64,000 nt of DNA from Anaerocolumna sp. MB42-C2 (GTDB lineage: Bacteria > Bacillota > Clostridia > Lachnospirales > Lachnospiraceae): the NCBI RefSeq assembly GCF_030913705.1, contig NZ_CP133190.1:1984001-2048000 (forward strand). Reading direction: 5' to 3'. This document shows, piece by piece, positions 18,478 through 28,475 of the stretch (the stretch's first letter is position 1; each line of letters opens with the position of its first letter). The notes beneath the pieces are model-generated. The model had not been told where the DNA came from. It made no database searches and worked only from the letters and a program-made list of their open reading frames with translations. The translations under genes and the position numbers were made by a program.

Positions 18478-20916
18478 CTACTGCCTTAACTCAATTCCCA
18501 GTTTACTCAGACCATCCAGAATTTTCTTCATCACTTCGGTTACGTCCTTGTCTTCAAGCGTTCTGTCTTTTGCCCTGAAACTGATGGAGTATGCCATGGA
18601 TTTATAACCTTCTTTAATCTGACTTCCTTCGTAGACATCAAATAAATGGTAGCTTTCTAAAATGTGACCGCCGTTTTTACGGATGACTGCCTCTACATCA
18701 CCTGCCAAAATAGTCTTTGGCATTACCATACTGATATCACGGGAAATAGCAGGATATTTGGCAATTCCTTCGTATTTTACATCAAAGGAGGCGCGGGAAA
18801 CGACCTCCGGTATATCAAGTACCGCTACATAGGCTTTCTCACCAATATCATAGTTATCCAGTACATCCGGATGAACTTCACCGATATAACCGATTATTAT
18901 ATTGTCGTATATAATATTTGCCTGGCGTCCGGGATGCAGGAATGACTTTCCTGCTTTAGGATCGTAGGAAATTAATTTCTTCATTCCTATTTTCTCTAAA
19001 TATTCTTCTACAACACCTTTTAAATCAAAGAAATCCCCCTCACCATACATTCCTAAGGTAAACTGCATTCTTTCGTCCGGCAATTCGGTAACAGGAAATG
19101 CCTTTGGCAGGTAGATGCTTCCAAGTTCATATAAGCGGACATTTTTGTTTCTTCTGTTATAATTCGTTGAAAGTGACTCTAACATACCATTTAAGGATAT
19201 CGTTCTCATAATACTGAAATCTTCTCCCAAGGGGTTTGATATGATTAAGGTATTACGAAGTTTATCGTCGGCAGGAATCAGGAGTTTATCAAATACTTTA
19301 GGACTTTCAAAAGAGTAATTCATACCCTCGTTAAATCCAAACTGTTCTGCTATATTTCTAGCCATATTCTCAATACGTAATTTAAAGGACAATTTACCGG
19401 TAGTTGCCTCTCCGGTCGGCAGAGTTGTAGGGATATTAGCGTAGCCATAGAAACGTGCTACTTCTTCATTTAAATCAGCCTGGCACTCCACATCCTGTCT
19501 CCAGCTTGGTACAATAACTTCACCAGTTGTTTCATCATAATCCAAATCAATCATTTTAAAATAACCTATCATAGTCTGTTTATCTAAACTGGTACCTAAT
19601 AACTTATTTGTCCTCTCATAATTAAACGGTATTCTTTTTGATTGTCTCACCTCAGGATAGATATCAACTGCTCCGCCTACTACTTCCCCAGCACCTAACT
19701 CTTCAATCAACTGGCAGGCGCGATTTATAGCTTCCATAGCGGTGTTAGGATCTAAGCCCTTTTCAAATTTTGCTGCAGCATCGGTTCTAAGACCAAGTTT
19801 CTTACCGGACAAACGGATATTGGTACCATTAAAGCAGGCCGCTTCAAATAATAAAGTCTTAACATCATCTGTAATCTTAGAATTTTCCCCGCCCATGATA
19901 CCTGCAATACCGACCGGTTTTTCGGCATCGCAGATCATCAGAATAGAAGAATCAATTTTTCTTACCTGTCCGTCCAAAGTCTGGAATTTCTCACCGTCTT
20001 TCCCTCTTCTGACAATAATTTTCTTACCTGCAACCAAATCCAGGTCATAGGCATGCATAGGCTGAGAATATTCTTCCATAACATAATTGGTAATGTCAAC
20101 CAGATTATTGATTGGACGAATTCCGCAGGCAGCTAATCTTCTCTGCATCCAAAGAGGTGACGGACCAAGTTTAATATTCTTCACAATTCTAGCCACATAA
20201 CGGCTGCAAAGGTCTTTATCCTGAATATCTACAGAAATATAGTCACCCGCATTTTCATTATTACCGGTTGTTTTTACAAAGGGAGGCTGAAAAGATTTAC
20301 CGAACGTAGCCGCTGCTTCCCTTGCTATTCCTATCACTCCAAAGCAGTCAACACGATTCGAGGTTATTTCATATTCAAAAACTATATCATCAAGACCTAA
20401 AACAGAAATTGCGCTGGAACCGATTTTAATTCCGTCATAGGCTTGGTTGTCACTGAAAATATAGATTCCGTTATCCGGTGCATCAGGGTACATTTCCTTA
20501 CTGGAACCTAATTCTTCTATGGAGCACATCATACCGCAGGACTCGATTCCACGAAGCTTTCCCTTCTTAATTTTAATTCCGCCCGGTGTTTTACTGCCGT
20601 CATGGCCTCCTGCTACACGGCCTCCGTCTAAAACTACCGGTACGATATCCCCTTCCTTTACATTGGGAGCACCCGTCACGATCTGAACGGTCTCTCCCTC
20701 TTCCGTAATCTGCACCTGACATACAATCAGTTTATCTGCATCCGGATGCCTTTCAATTTTTAAAATCTTACCTACCACGATTTTATCCAAATCAGCATCC
20801 AGCTTTTCATACCCTTCTACTTTGGTTCCGCTTAGAGTCATACCGTCCGTATATTCCTGTCCCGATACATCCAAATCCGGCACATATGCTTTTATCCATG
20901 ATAATGGTGTGTTCAT
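18478..20916 (-). CDS. pheT: Phenylalanine-tRNA ligase beta subunit
   Basis: An 812-aa subunit of the alpha2-beta2 synthetase that charges tRNA-Phe. It shows the N-terminal tRNA-binding OB domain (VGKILKIERHPDADKL), B3/B4 editing domain (EITSNRVDCFGVIGIAREAAATFG; GIMGG), B5 domain, catalytic-like core (RRNKNVRLYELG) and C-terminal anticodon-binding fold (KYPAISRDISMV). It follows pheS by 136 nt in the same operon under the Phe T-box. Start ATG 20916 after TAGGAGGGTTAATGGG-type ribosome-binding sequence. Complete. Confidence 0.97.
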   Translation of the reverse strand: MNTPLSWIKAYVPDLDVSGQEYTDGMTLSGTKVEGYEKLDADLDKIVVGKILKIERHPDADKLIVCQVQITEEGETVQIVTGAPNVKEGDIVPVVLDGGRVAGGHDGSKTPGGIKIKKGKLRGIESCGMMCSIEELGSSKEMYPDAPDNGIYIFSDNQAYDGIKIGSSAISVLGLDDIVFEYEITSNRVDCFGVIGIAREAAATFGKSFQPPFVKTTGNNENAGDYISVDIQDKDLCSRYVARIVKNIKLGPSPLWMQRRLAACGIRPINNLVDITNYVMEEYSQPMHAYDLDLVAGKKIIVRRGKDGEKFQTLDGQVRKIDSSILMICDAEKPVGIAGIMGGENSKITDDVKTLLFEAACFNGTNIRLSGKKLGLRTDAAAKFEKGLDPNTAMEAINRACQLIEELGAGEVVGGAVDIYPEVRQSKRIPFNYERTNKLLGTSLDKQTMIGYFKMIDLDYDETTGEVIVPSWRQDVECQADLNEEVARFYGYANIPTTLPTGEATTGKLSFKLRIENMARNIAEQFGFNEGMNYSFESPKVFDKLLIPADDKLRNTLIISNPLGEDFSIMRTISLNGMLESLSTNYNRRNKNVRLYELGSIYLPKAFPVTELPDERMQFTLGMYGEGDFFDLKGVVEEYLEKIGMKKLISYDPKAGKSFLHPGRQANIIYDNIIIGYIGEVHPDVLDNYDIGEKAYVAVLDIPEVVSRASFDVKYEGIAKYPAISRDISMVMPKTILAGDVEAVIRKNGGHILESYHLFDVYEGSQIKEGYKSMAYSISFRAKDRTLEDKDVTEVMKKILDGLSKLGIELRQ

Positions 20917-21052
20917 ATCCCATTAACCCTCCTATATAATTAATCTTCAGGTAACTGCACAGCTTATTATCCTATATGATAATAAGTTCACAGTTACTTA
21001 CAACAGTGATTTGTAATCAGTTATACCTCTATGCTCTGTTCCTGTAAAAGAC

Positions 21053-22072
21053 CTAAAATTGTTTTAAGAAACGTACGTCATTTTCATAGAGTAATCTCAT
21101 ATCATCAATTTCATATTTTAATAATGCAATACGTTCTAACCCTACACCAAAAGCAAAACCGGAATATTCCTCCGGATCAATACCGCTCATTTTAAGAACT
21201 TTCGGATGAACCATACCACAGCCTAAAATTTCAATCCATCCGGATCCTTTACAGAAGCGGCATCCTTTTCCGCCGCATTTAAAGCAGGATACATCTACTT
21301 CTGCACTCGGCTCGGTAAAAGGAAAATGATGGGGTCTGAACTTAACTTTGGTGTTTTCGCCAAATAATTGTTTTGCAAATTCTGCAAGGGTACCTTTTAA
21401 ATCTGCAAAGGTTATATTTTTATCTATTACTAGTCCTTCAATCTGATGGAAGTTGGGAGAATGTGTAGCATCTACTTCATCGGAACGGTATACTTTACCG
21501 GGTGCCAGAATACGAATAGGCAATTTCCCTTTCTCCATCTCCCTGACTTGAACCGGTGAAGTCTGGGTTCTTAATAAGATATCTCCAGTAATATAGAACG
21601 TGTCCTGTTCATCCTTAGCAGGATGGTTTGCAGGAATATTTAGAGCTTCAAAATTATAATAATCGTATTCTACTTCCGGACCCTCCACTACTTCATATCC
21701 CATTCCTACAAATATTCTCTCTACTTCATCTAAAGCAATGGAGTTGGGATGACGATGGCCGACCATTGGTTTTTTAGCCGGCAGGGTAACATCTATGGTT
21801 TCTTTCTGTATTTGTTCTTCTCTAAGTTTTTTAGCAAAATAATTCTTTTTTTCGTCTAATTTTTCTTCCAGAGCAGTCCTGGCTTCATTCACTAATTGCC
21901 CGATTACCGGTCTGTCTGCAGGTGCCACATCTTTCATGGATTTTAAAATTTCAGTCAATTCCCCTTTTTTACCCAAAAATGCAACTCTGATATCATTTAA
22001 TTTGTCTAATTCTTCGGAAGCTTGAATCTTTTCTAAGGCTTGGTCTACTATAGCTTTTAATTTCTCTTTCAT
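21053..22072 (-). CDS. pheS: Phenylalanine-tRNA ligase alpha subunit
   Basis: A 339-aa catalytic subunit. Class II motifs are present: coiled-coil N-terminus, HPLN-like GHRHPNSIALDEVERIFVGMGYEV, RTQTSPVQVREM, FHQIEGLVIDKNI, FRPHHFPFTEPSAEVDV, and the C-terminal GFAFGVGLERIALLKY. The Cys-rich segment CFKCGGKGCRFCKGSGW is typical for Firmicutes PheS. It is first in the pheS-pheT operon, controlled by the T-box leader at 22184-22527. ATG 22072 after AAAGGAG. Confidence 0.97.
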   Translation of the reverse strand: MKEKLKAIVDQALEKIQASEELDKLNDIRVAFLGKKGELTEILKSMKDVAPADRPVIGQLVNEARTALEEKLDEKKNYFAKKLREEQIQKETIDVTLPAKKPMVGHRHPNSIALDEVERIFVGMGYEVVEGPEVEYDYYNFEALNIPANHPAKDEQDTFYITGDILLRTQTSPVQVREMEKGKLPIRILAPGKVYRSDEVDATHSPNFHQIEGLVIDKNITFADLKGTLAEFAKQLFGENTKVKFRPHHFPFTEPSAEVDVSCFKCGGKGCRFCKGSGWIEILGCGMVHPKVLKMSGIDPEEYSGFAFGVGLERIALLKYEIDDMRLLYENDVRFLKQF

Positions 22073-22140
22073 ATTACTCTCCTTTCTTTATGCACCCTTA
22101 CGCATCCTATCTGATTATTTGTCTAAAGGAATTTTCGGGC

Positions 22141-22187
22141 TTTTTATTTAAAAGAGAAGCTCGGTGAACTTTCCTTTTAAATAAAAA
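22141..22187 (-). repeat. 14-bp hairpin directly after the T-box terminator
   Basis: Arms TTTTTATTTAAAAG (22141-22154) and CTTTTAAATAAAAA (22174-22187) are exact complements. An inner AAG.TC-3 nt-GA.CTT mini-stem follows. The right arm overlaps the A/T tract of the T-box terminator. The same architecture recurs after the lysine riboswitch at 36355-36401. Confidence 0.6.
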
Positions 22188-22527
22188 AATCCGTCCCTGC
22201 AAAAACAGGGACGGAATCATATCATTCATGATAATACACTTACCTTCTGGTAATGTGTACTCCGCGGTACCACCCAAATTCCTAAGTATTGTAATCTTCA
22301 TTTACAAAAATCCCAAAAACATAGGCACTTTAAGTCAGCGTAACGTGCCAAAACGTCATCTCCTACTGCTTGTTTCAAAGATGAGGCTCCGGTGGGAAAA
22401 TCAATAATTATCTGAACTTAAGGAAGCTTTCAGCCGGTGACTTCCTCTCTCTGCAAGAAAATAATTATCTGGCATGCAATTGTAAAATACCACATCTGCA
22501 TTACACCTTCATAGCCTTTAACATATA
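22184..22527 (-). promoter_or_regulatory. Phe-specific T-box leader of pheST
   Basis: The minus strand carries the invariant T-box sequence GGGTGGTACCGCGG (22262-22275), whose UGG GN-type pairing binds the uncharged tRNA acceptor end. Stem I contains AGAGAGAGGAAGTCACCGG-like K-turn/AG-bulge sequence near 22430-22455. A UUC codon followed by A at 22414-22416 abuts a stem formed by palindromic ATAATTAT arms. UUC is the Phe specifier, matching the downstream genes. The intrinsic terminator is TCCGTCCCTG/CAGGGACGGA with a T7 tract (22184-22214). Uncharged tRNA-Phe would stabilise the antiterminator and allow pheST transcription. Confidence 0.95.
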
Positions 22528-22533
22528 TGACTC

Positions 22534-22561
22534 ATTTTAGCATATATTTTTCTGTTGTCAA
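22534..22561 (-). promoter_or_regulatory. Promoter of the pheST T-box leader
   Basis: Consensus -35 TTGACA (22556-22561) and -10 TAAAAT (22534-22539), spacer 16 nt, placing transcription start near 22527. Confidence 0.75.
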
Positions 22562-22572
22562 GGGTAGATTGA

Positions 22573-24297
22573 TTATATCTTAAACTTATTAATTTCCATT
22601 TTTAATTCCACAGCCATATCTGATAATCTATCAGCTGCTTTTGAAATCTCTTCCATGGAAGCCAGTTGCTCTTCACTTGAAGCAGATATTTCTTCGGAAC
22701 TTGCTGCGGACTCTTCTGCAACAGCTGCCATATCCTGGGTTTTTGCTGATATTTCTCTTGAGGCTTTATCTATCTTATTAATAACTGCCGACGAATTTTT
22801 CGTTTTATCTGCTATATCCTGTACAGATGTTTTAATTTTATCAAACACTTCTTTTGTAATGCGAGCTGCTTCTTCCTGTTCAGTTACGATTTCTTTCACT
22901 TTATCCATATTCTCTTCTGCTATTTTATTCTTAGTAACAGTGCTATCTATAATATCTGAAATCTCCTTTGCAGCTGAAGTAGAACCCTCAGCCAGTTTTC
23001 TTATTTCTTCTGCAACAACAGCAAATCCTTTTCCCGCTTCACCGGCTCTGGCAGCTTCAATAGCAGCATTTAATGCAAGAAGATTCGTCTGGGATGCTAT
23101 CTCATTAATCAAACCTGTAATACTATTGACTTCCAGCATTAAATCACTTAATTCACGTATGGATTCACCTACATCACCGGTAACTGAAATATTATCCTGC
23201 ATCTTAAGGATTGTTATGTCCACGGCTTTTTGTCCTTCTTTTACAATCTCAAGTGAACTTTCTGCATTCTTGGCATTAATTAATGTATCTTTGTTTACTT
23301 CATCAATACTGTTTGTAACGTCTTTTAAGGCAGCACTTGCTTTTGTAATTATCTCCGCCTGACTGTTATTTCCTTCTGCAATTTCATTAATAGCATTTAC
23401 TACCTGATTAATGGTTTTTGAACTTTCATCCGTAGAATCAGCAAGATCTTTGGAATTATCAGCAAGGTTATTGGACACGGCAATAATATTATCCGCCATA
23501 TTCCTGAGTGCATTTCTCATTTCCAAAACAGAATTAACCATAATGCCTACTTCTCCTTTGTAATTCATAAGTTTTTCAAAGGAATTATCATAGACAAGGT
23601 CCAGATTAGAAGTTTTTTTGATAAAAACAACCAGTTTGTTTAGCGGTTTGGTAATGGACACTATAATTAACACTCCAAACAGAATGGAGATAATTGTAAC
23701 ACTTACTATGAGAATAGCTAAAAATAAGATAGCCTCCCGATCAGCCGCACTATTTTTCTGATAGGTAGTCTCTGCTTCTTTCATAGTATAATCTGCCAAA
23801 TCCCGAATACAGGTCTGCAGTTCTTCAAAGATATCATTCCCTGATTCTTGAAAAACATTAACAGCCTCCCTCGTTTTGCCGGAATCTGTTAGATCTCTGA
23901 TATTATTAAAGATGGAATACCATTCTTCCAGCTTTTTCTGAATTATTTCATATTGTTCTTTTTCTTTTGAATCCAGATTTTGTTTACTGTATTCGTCTAA
24001 ATCATTCTTTAATTTTTCTATTCTTGCATCGATATCTTTCTTTGTTTCGTCCTGTGCTGCCGAATCCGATACAACCATTAATTTCAGTGCATTGGCATAA
24101 TTGGCTCTGGCTTGTGTTCTTACATCACTTAATAATTCAATGGACACTAAATTCTGGTCATAAATGTTTGCCAGGGCAATATGGGATTTGTTCGTGTAAT
24201 TGTAACCAACCGCTCCAATCACAAACGTACAGCCTACCATAAATGTAATTAAAAGTATTAGTTTTGTCCTGATCTTTAGTTTGTTTAAAACTTTCAT
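22573..24297 (-). CDS. Methyl-accepting chemotaxis protein
   Basis: A 574-aa transmembrane chemoreceptor. Membrane helices at about 12-34 and 187-212 enclose a four-helix-bundle type periplasmic/extracellular sensor. A HAMP segment (about 212-265) and a long coiled-coil signalling domain follow. Its hairpin tip region is conserved ([34 protein letters not shown]), which is where CheA/CheW bind. The ligand is unknown. No other chemotaxis gene is nearby, so this is an orphan receptor. Start ATG 24297 after AAAGGAG at 8 nt. Confidence 0.95.
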   Translation of the reverse strand: MKVLNKLKIRTKLILLITFMVGCTFVIGAVGYNYTNKSHIALANIYDQNLVSIELLSDVRTQARANYANALKLMVVSDSAAQDETKKDIDARIEKLKNDLDEYSKQNLDSKEKEQYEIIQKKLEEWYSIFNNIRDLTDSGKTREAVNVFQESGNDIFEELQTCIRDLADYTMKEAETTYQKNSAADREAILFLAILIVSVTIISILFGVLIIVSITKPLNKLVVFIKKTSNLDLVYDNSFEKLMNYKGEVGIMVNSVLEMRNALRNMADNIIAVSNNLADNSKDLADSTDESSKTINQVVNAINEIAEGNNSQAEIITKASAALKDVTNSIDEVNKDTLINAKNAESSLEIVKEGQKAVDITILKMQDNISVTGDVGESIRELSDLMLEVNSITGLINEIASQTNLLALNAAIEAARAGEAGKGFAVVAEEIRKLAEGSTSAAKEISDIIDSTVTKNKIAEENMDKVKEIVTEQEEAARITKEVFDKIKTSVQDIADKTKNSSAVINKIDKASREISAKTQDMAAVAEESAASSEEISASSEEQLASMEEISKAADRLSDMAVELKMEINKFKI

Positions 24298-24670
24298 TCT
24301 ATCTACTCCTTTGAATTTTAGTCAGAGCCTTACAAGCAGCTCCTCATTATGGATGAAACTTCACTATTTCGCAAACATAAGAAGGTTCCGAAAGTATATT
24401 TGCGATTACATTTACATTTACGGGAAATCATAGCCCGAATGCCCCTCCTTCTCTGTTTCGACATTTTTAGTCAAATTACTACAATTAAAGCTATCACTTT
24501 TCTGATAATATGTCAATATAATCCAGTAATTTATAACACATTTTCAACTATTTAATGTTATAATTATACGAAGTATATTTTTCTTAAGACTAAGGTCGCA
24601 AATGATTACATATACTAAAATATAATCACGATATTACACTTTTTAAGTGGAATGTCCGGCGAGGTATCCT
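24298..24670. other. Intergenic region between divergent chemoreceptor and YihY genes
   Basis: About 370 nt carrying both 5' leaders. A TTGACA near 24510-24520 (minus strand) could be the -35 of the chemoreceptor promoter, with a weak -10. A 7-bp hairpin TCGCAAA/TTTGCGA lies at 24369-24405. No riboswitch class was recognised and the small open frames lack ribosome-binding sites. Confidence 0.5.
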
Positions 24671-25615
24671 ATGAATATAGCAATTTCAATATATAAAATA
24701 ATTCGTGCATTTAACAGAAAAGTAAGAGATGATTTTATAACTGCATTTTCTGCGCAGGCAGCTTTTTTTGTTATGATATCTTTTTTCCCTTTTATTATGT
24801 TGTTATTAACACTGCTGCAGTATTTACCGATTACGGAGAGTGTACTTATGTCAACATTAACTCAGATTTTTCCAAACAGTGTAACTTCCCTGATTATTAG
24901 TATAATATCAGAAATATATGATAAGGCCTCAGGCACAATTATTTCGATAACGGCTATATCGGCCCTCTGGTCGGCTTCCCGGGGAATTTTAGCAATAATA
25001 AAAGGATTAAACTCCGTTTACGCGATTAGGGAAACCAGAAGTTATTTAAAATTACGGTTTATTTCTGCTATATATACCTTTATCTTTGCCATTATGATGA
25101 TAGTAACCTTAGTAATATTAGTATTTGGTAACCGCTTATACATCTGGATTGAAAGTAAAATCCCAATATTAAGAGATCTAGCCTTAGTTATTATAAGTAT
25201 CCGTACCATAGCAGGTCTTTTGATCCTGACACTATTTTTTTTACTGATATATATTGTTATTCCAAACCGCTCTACTAAAGTCTATAAAGAATTACCGGGT
25301 GCAGTTATATCTGCAGCCGGATGGATGGGTTTTTCCTATCTGTATTCCTTTTATATTGATAATATGAGCAATTACTCCAGAATGTACGGCAGTCTCACGG
25401 CCATTGTTCTGTTTATGTTATGGTTTTATTTTTGTATGCACATACTTTTCATCGGAGGAGAAATTAATGTAGTACTCTCATCGGGAGATCTGATTTATTA
25501 TTTAAAATATATTTTTAAACATAGAAAAGAGTATAAAAACAATAACTTCTCCTCTTCGCAAAAAATTCGTGCATCCGAGAATTCCGCTGATTCCAATCAT
25601 AAAAAGGACGTATAA
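24671..25615 (+). CDS. YihY/BrkB-family inner-membrane protein
   Basis: A 314-aa protein with about six membrane helices and family signatures DDFITAFSAQAAFFVMISFFPFIML near the N-terminus, ALWSASRGILAIIKGLN, and GAVISAAGWMGFSYLYSFYI near the C-terminus. Family members were once called ribonuclease BN, wrongly; their real function is unresolved. The ATG at 24671 is preferred to an in-frame GTG at 24647 because GGCGAGG lies 6 nt before it. It converges with the SpoIID-like gene; a structured repeat lies between the two. Confidence 0.9.
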   Translation: MNIAISIYKIIRAFNRKVRDDFITAFSAQAAFFVMISFFPFIMLLLTLLQYLPITESVLMSTLTQIFPNSVTSLIISIISEIYDKASGTIISITAISALWSASRGILAIIKGLNSVYAIRETRSYLKLRFISAIYTFIFAIMMIVTLVILVFGNRLYIWIESKIPILRDLALVIISIRTIAGLLILTLFFLLIYIVIPNRSTKVYKELPGAVISAAGWMGFSYLYSFYIDNMSNYSRMYGSLTAIVLFMLWFYFCMHILFIGGEINVVLSSGDLIYYLKYIFKHRKEYKNNNFSSSQKIRASENSADSNHKKDV

Positions 25616-25628
25616 ACCTATTAAGAAA

Positions 25629-25709
25629 GAGTCTGGCTTGCCAGACTCTAGCGCTGACGTGCTGTCACGACAGTGACATCTTCCTTAAGCGCGTTATGTG
25701 CATCCTGCC
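25629..25709 (+). repeat. Dispersed structured repeat, copy A
   Basis: An 81-nt element with three pairing units: GAGTCTGG/CCAGACTC hairpin, TGTCAC/GTGACA hairpin, and GCGCTGACG matched with a later CGCGTTATG. It ends GTGCATCCTGCC. About four-fifths of its positions match copy B at 36265-36346 in the same order. It lies between convergent genes. Confidence 0.8.
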
Positions 25710-25759
25710 AACCTGGCTGGCATAATTCCATATACATGAATGCGCATCCCCCGGAGAGC

Positions 25760-28225
25760 TTAATAAATGTATCCAATATCAACTCCGGTATAATAATGTT
25801 TAATAATTTCCTCATAATTTTTACCGGAATCTGCCATTGCTTTTACTCCATTCTGGCTCATACCTACACCGTGACCATAACCGCCGCCGTGGAATGTTAT
25901 ACTTTTTTCTGATTTATCCATTACAAAAAATGCACTTGGCAGCATTCCCAGATCGGATATTTTGCTTTTATCCTTACGAACAACTTCATCCTCTATAGGT
26001 GCAAGCAGAGTTCGGATATTATATTCGGATTGCACCTTAATGGTACAGTCGGAGCCAACTAATACGATAGCAGATAAAATACCGCTTTTTTCCCGCTTGC
26101 TGGCCAATACATCCTTAACCGTTCCTATGGTACTCACCGGTATGCTTTCATACTTGGGATTTTCATTAACATCACCGCCAACCAGTGTCTGTATTAAATC
26201 AGGGTTAGCCTTATAACGGTTGGACAGATTCTTATCGATTGATTTTTTTAAGTCAGCTTTGGTAATGGTTACATCCCATCGGTACCAAGGGAATTTACTA
26301 TCATAGGTGTCTTTCGGTGGTTTTATAATAAAATCTCTGAACACTTTTTCTGTTGAGAAGTTTACTCCATCGGGTGAACCGGAGGATGCATATACAGCCT
26401 CCCCATTCACCACATCATAAATAGTCTGCATCTTACCAAGAAGGTAATCCACTCTCTCGCTGCTTCCCCATACCTCGTTCAAAGAAGCGGTATGGCCGCA
26501 GGAGGTAGAAAAATAATACGCAGTGATTACTGCATCACTGTATCTGATAACTTTTCCGTAGGTATCTTTTACCGCCAGTATAGTTGCATCATTTTCAGGA
26601 ATATTATTATAAACCTGATAACTTACACTGTCATCTACATGAGCTCCGTATTGACTGTAACCATTGGCAAACAATTGATTATAAGCATAACTTCTGGCAC
26701 AGATTGCCTGTACTTTCAGTGCTTCTTCCCCATAGTCCGACGGCATCTCGCTGGGGATTACCGCATAAAGGTATTCTTCAATCGGAAGTTCATTAATAAC
26801 GATTAGACCATTTTCTGCTGATGATATTTCCATGGCACCACGATAGGACGGATTATCTTCGGAACGTTTTATGGAAAGTAGTTTAATCTTACCATTTTCT
26901 GATTTTGTCTCAATCCGTATACGCCCTTCCTTTAGCAGTTTGTTATTTGGCTCTATGGTTATTTTCTTGCCGGCTTTATAAGACTTAATTGTATCCCCTG
27001 CCGTAAGTGTAAAATCTTTTGTAGCTGTCAGTTGCACTTTATCATGGTAAATATCTTTAAAATCGCTGGTCTTTATTAGAACCCTTATGTTTTTTGCTTT
27101 TATCGCTTCTTTTATTAAAGCGGCAACAATTTTACCGTCGGCTACAACAAAATCCGTTGCTGTATAACCAACCAGTATGCTATTGGTAACCTCCATGGAT
27201 AATTCATCATAAATTTTATAGATCTTATAATTATCGTCTAAATCGACTTTACCATATCCCTCAATTTCTATGTAATCCTGGTTTGCTACCAATACCTTGC
27301 CATTGATTTTATCAGGTTTGATGCTTATTTTAATAATTTCTTTATCCTGGATAACCAGATCACCGATTTGCCCTTTGATCTCCTTAGACAATTTATATCT
27401 GGTAGTAAAATCTCTTGAAATATCATTTAAGAAAGCAGTTACCGTACTGCTTTCACCAGATGTAATCCATACATTGTGTAAGGTTGTCTCTTCCTTTAAG
27501 ATATCTTTAACATATACCAGTTTATTACCGCTGACATACGCCATTACCTTGCAGTCAATATAATTATCAGGCTGGAATAGGGTGCCAGGCTTTTGATCTG
27601 TGGTTTCCTCTGTCTTATCCCCCGCATTCTCAACCGTGTTTTTATTGGTTAAGTTAAGAATTCCGTTGGTATACAAATCTTCATAACTTTTTGTATCTGT
27701 ATAGGTATAATGACCTTGATCCGTAACAATAACATCCTCCGTACCGGTTCCCTGTTTGGTCTGTTTTCCTAATACAAACATCGTTATTTCCGTTACCGGC
27801 TTTTTATCTATGGGAACTGCAGCTAAAATACTTTCAAAAAGATCCAGAAATTCCTCTTCCGTCATATTCTGACTGTCCGTTCCGCCTAAGAGATCAAAAG
27901 ATAACTTATCCGTAACATCTTTTTCCTTAATGGAAAGTTCATTGCAAACTTTTGTAAGGGCAGTTTTTCCATCGCTAAAACTAAAATATTCTTCCTCTTT
28001 CTTAGTAAGTAATTCTTCGCTGTCCTGATCCTTTGACATACCAAGAAAACCAAGCAATCGTAAGGCTTCTTTTACAGTCATTTTATTTTTGTCATCCAAA
28101 ATCGTAACCTGCTGCCCGGCAGTGTTTAATTCCTTATTCTGATTTAATTGTTTATAAATATTTCCGGCAAATATAATGATAAGTAAACAGATACAGATAC
28201 TCATCAACCATAGCTTTTTTTTCAT
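25760..28225 (-). CDS. SpoIID/LytB-domain protein with long N-terminal region
   Basis: An 821-aa membrane-anchored protein (N-terminal helix about 7-24). The C-terminal third is a SpoIID/LytB domain with the catalytic-region motif AVIPSEMPSDYG (Glu about 491), ALKVQAICARSYAY, and YGHGVGMSQNGVKAMA (about 780). SpoIID is a peptidoglycan lytic transglycosylase acting with SpoIIP in forespore engulfment. Typical SpoIID is about 300-350 aa, so this protein has some 450 extra N-terminal residues rich in beta-type sequence and no domain I can name. It may act in sporulation or in general wall remodelling. Promoter candidate at 28375-28403. Confidence 0.85.
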   Translation of the reverse strand: MKKKLWLMSICICLLIIIFAGNIYKQLNQNKELNTAGQQVTILDDKNKMTVKEALRLLGFLGMSKDQDSEELLTKKEEEYFSFSDGKTALTKVCNELSIKEKDVTDKLSFDLLGGTDSQNMTEEEFLDLFESILAAVPIDKKPVTEITMFVLGKQTKQGTGTEDVIVTDQGHYTYTDTKSYEDLYTNGILNLTNKNTVENAGDKTEETTDQKPGTLFQPDNYIDCKVMAYVSGNKLVYVKDILKEETTLHNVWITSGESSTVTAFLNDISRDFTTRYKLSKEIKGQIGDLVIQDKEIIKISIKPDKINGKVLVANQDYIEIEGYGKVDLDDNYKIYKIYDELSMEVTNSILVGYTATDFVVADGKIVAALIKEAIKAKNIRVLIKTSDFKDIYHDKVQLTATKDFTLTAGDTIKSYKAGKKITIEPNNKLLKEGRIRIETKSENGKIKLLSIKRSEDNPSYRGAMEISSAENGLIVINELPIEEYLYAVIPSEMPSDYGEEALKVQAICARSYAYNQLFANGYSQYGAHVDDSVSYQVYNNIPENDATILAVKDTYGKVIRYSDAVITAYYFSTSCGHTASLNEVWGSSERVDYLLGKMQTIYDVVNGEAVYASSGSPDGVNFSTEKVFRDFIIKPPKDTYDSKFPWYRWDVTITKADLKKSIDKNLSNRYKANPDLIQTLVGGDVNENPKYESIPVSTIGTVKDVLASKREKSGILSAIVLVGSDCTIKVQSEYNIRTLLAPIEDEVVRKDKSKISDLGMLPSAFFVMDKSEKSITFHGGGYGHGVGMSQNGVKAMADSGKNYEEIIKHYYTGVDIGYIY

Positions 28226-28333
28226 ATGACTCCCACCTGCATGTCCCCATGCAAATATCCATTCTTTTATTTCCGCATAACCTAATCAAATACTCACATA
28301 ACAGCCTAAAATTTGTAAAATCCATATACAATG

Positions 28334-28359
28334 GTATGAAATTTAAGTATGTTTCATAC
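28334..28359 (-). promoter_or_regulatory. 8-bp inverted repeat downstream of the SpoIID-like promoter
   Basis: GTATGAAA / TTTCATAC separated by 10 nt, positioned just after the predicted -10. The position and symmetry suit a repressor operator; this is inference. Confidence 0.4.
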
Positions 28360-28374
28360 TGCTTGTATTACAAT

Positions 28375-28403
28375 TATATACGTGGTATCCGAGAATATGT
28401 CAA
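28375..28403 (-). promoter_or_regulatory. Promoter candidate for the SpoIID-like gene
   Basis: -35 TTGACA at 28398-28403 and -10 TATATA at 28375-28380 (17-nt spacer), with an overlapping TATAAT at a 19-nt spacer. Confidence 0.55.
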
Positions 28404-28429
28404 CTAATTTTAGAATGGTAATTTTGTCA

Positions 28430-28466
28430 AAAGAAAAAGAGCTCGTTCATACGGCCCTTTTTCTTT
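28430..28466 (-). terminator. Terminator of the Gld-like ABC operon
   Basis: AAAGAAAAAG / CTTTTTCTTT 10-bp stem ending in a T-rich arm, 10 nt after the DUF4340 gene stop. Confidence 0.7.
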
Positions 28467-28475
28467 GATAAATTA

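Noticed and set aside
22107..22301. Open reading frame of 64 codons in the T-box leader
   Set aside because: It is formed by the conserved T-box and terminator sequences and has no ribosome-binding site.
24369..24405. c-di-GMP riboswitch before the chemoreceptor
   Set aside because: There is only a 7-bp hairpin; the GEMM conserved blocks are missing.
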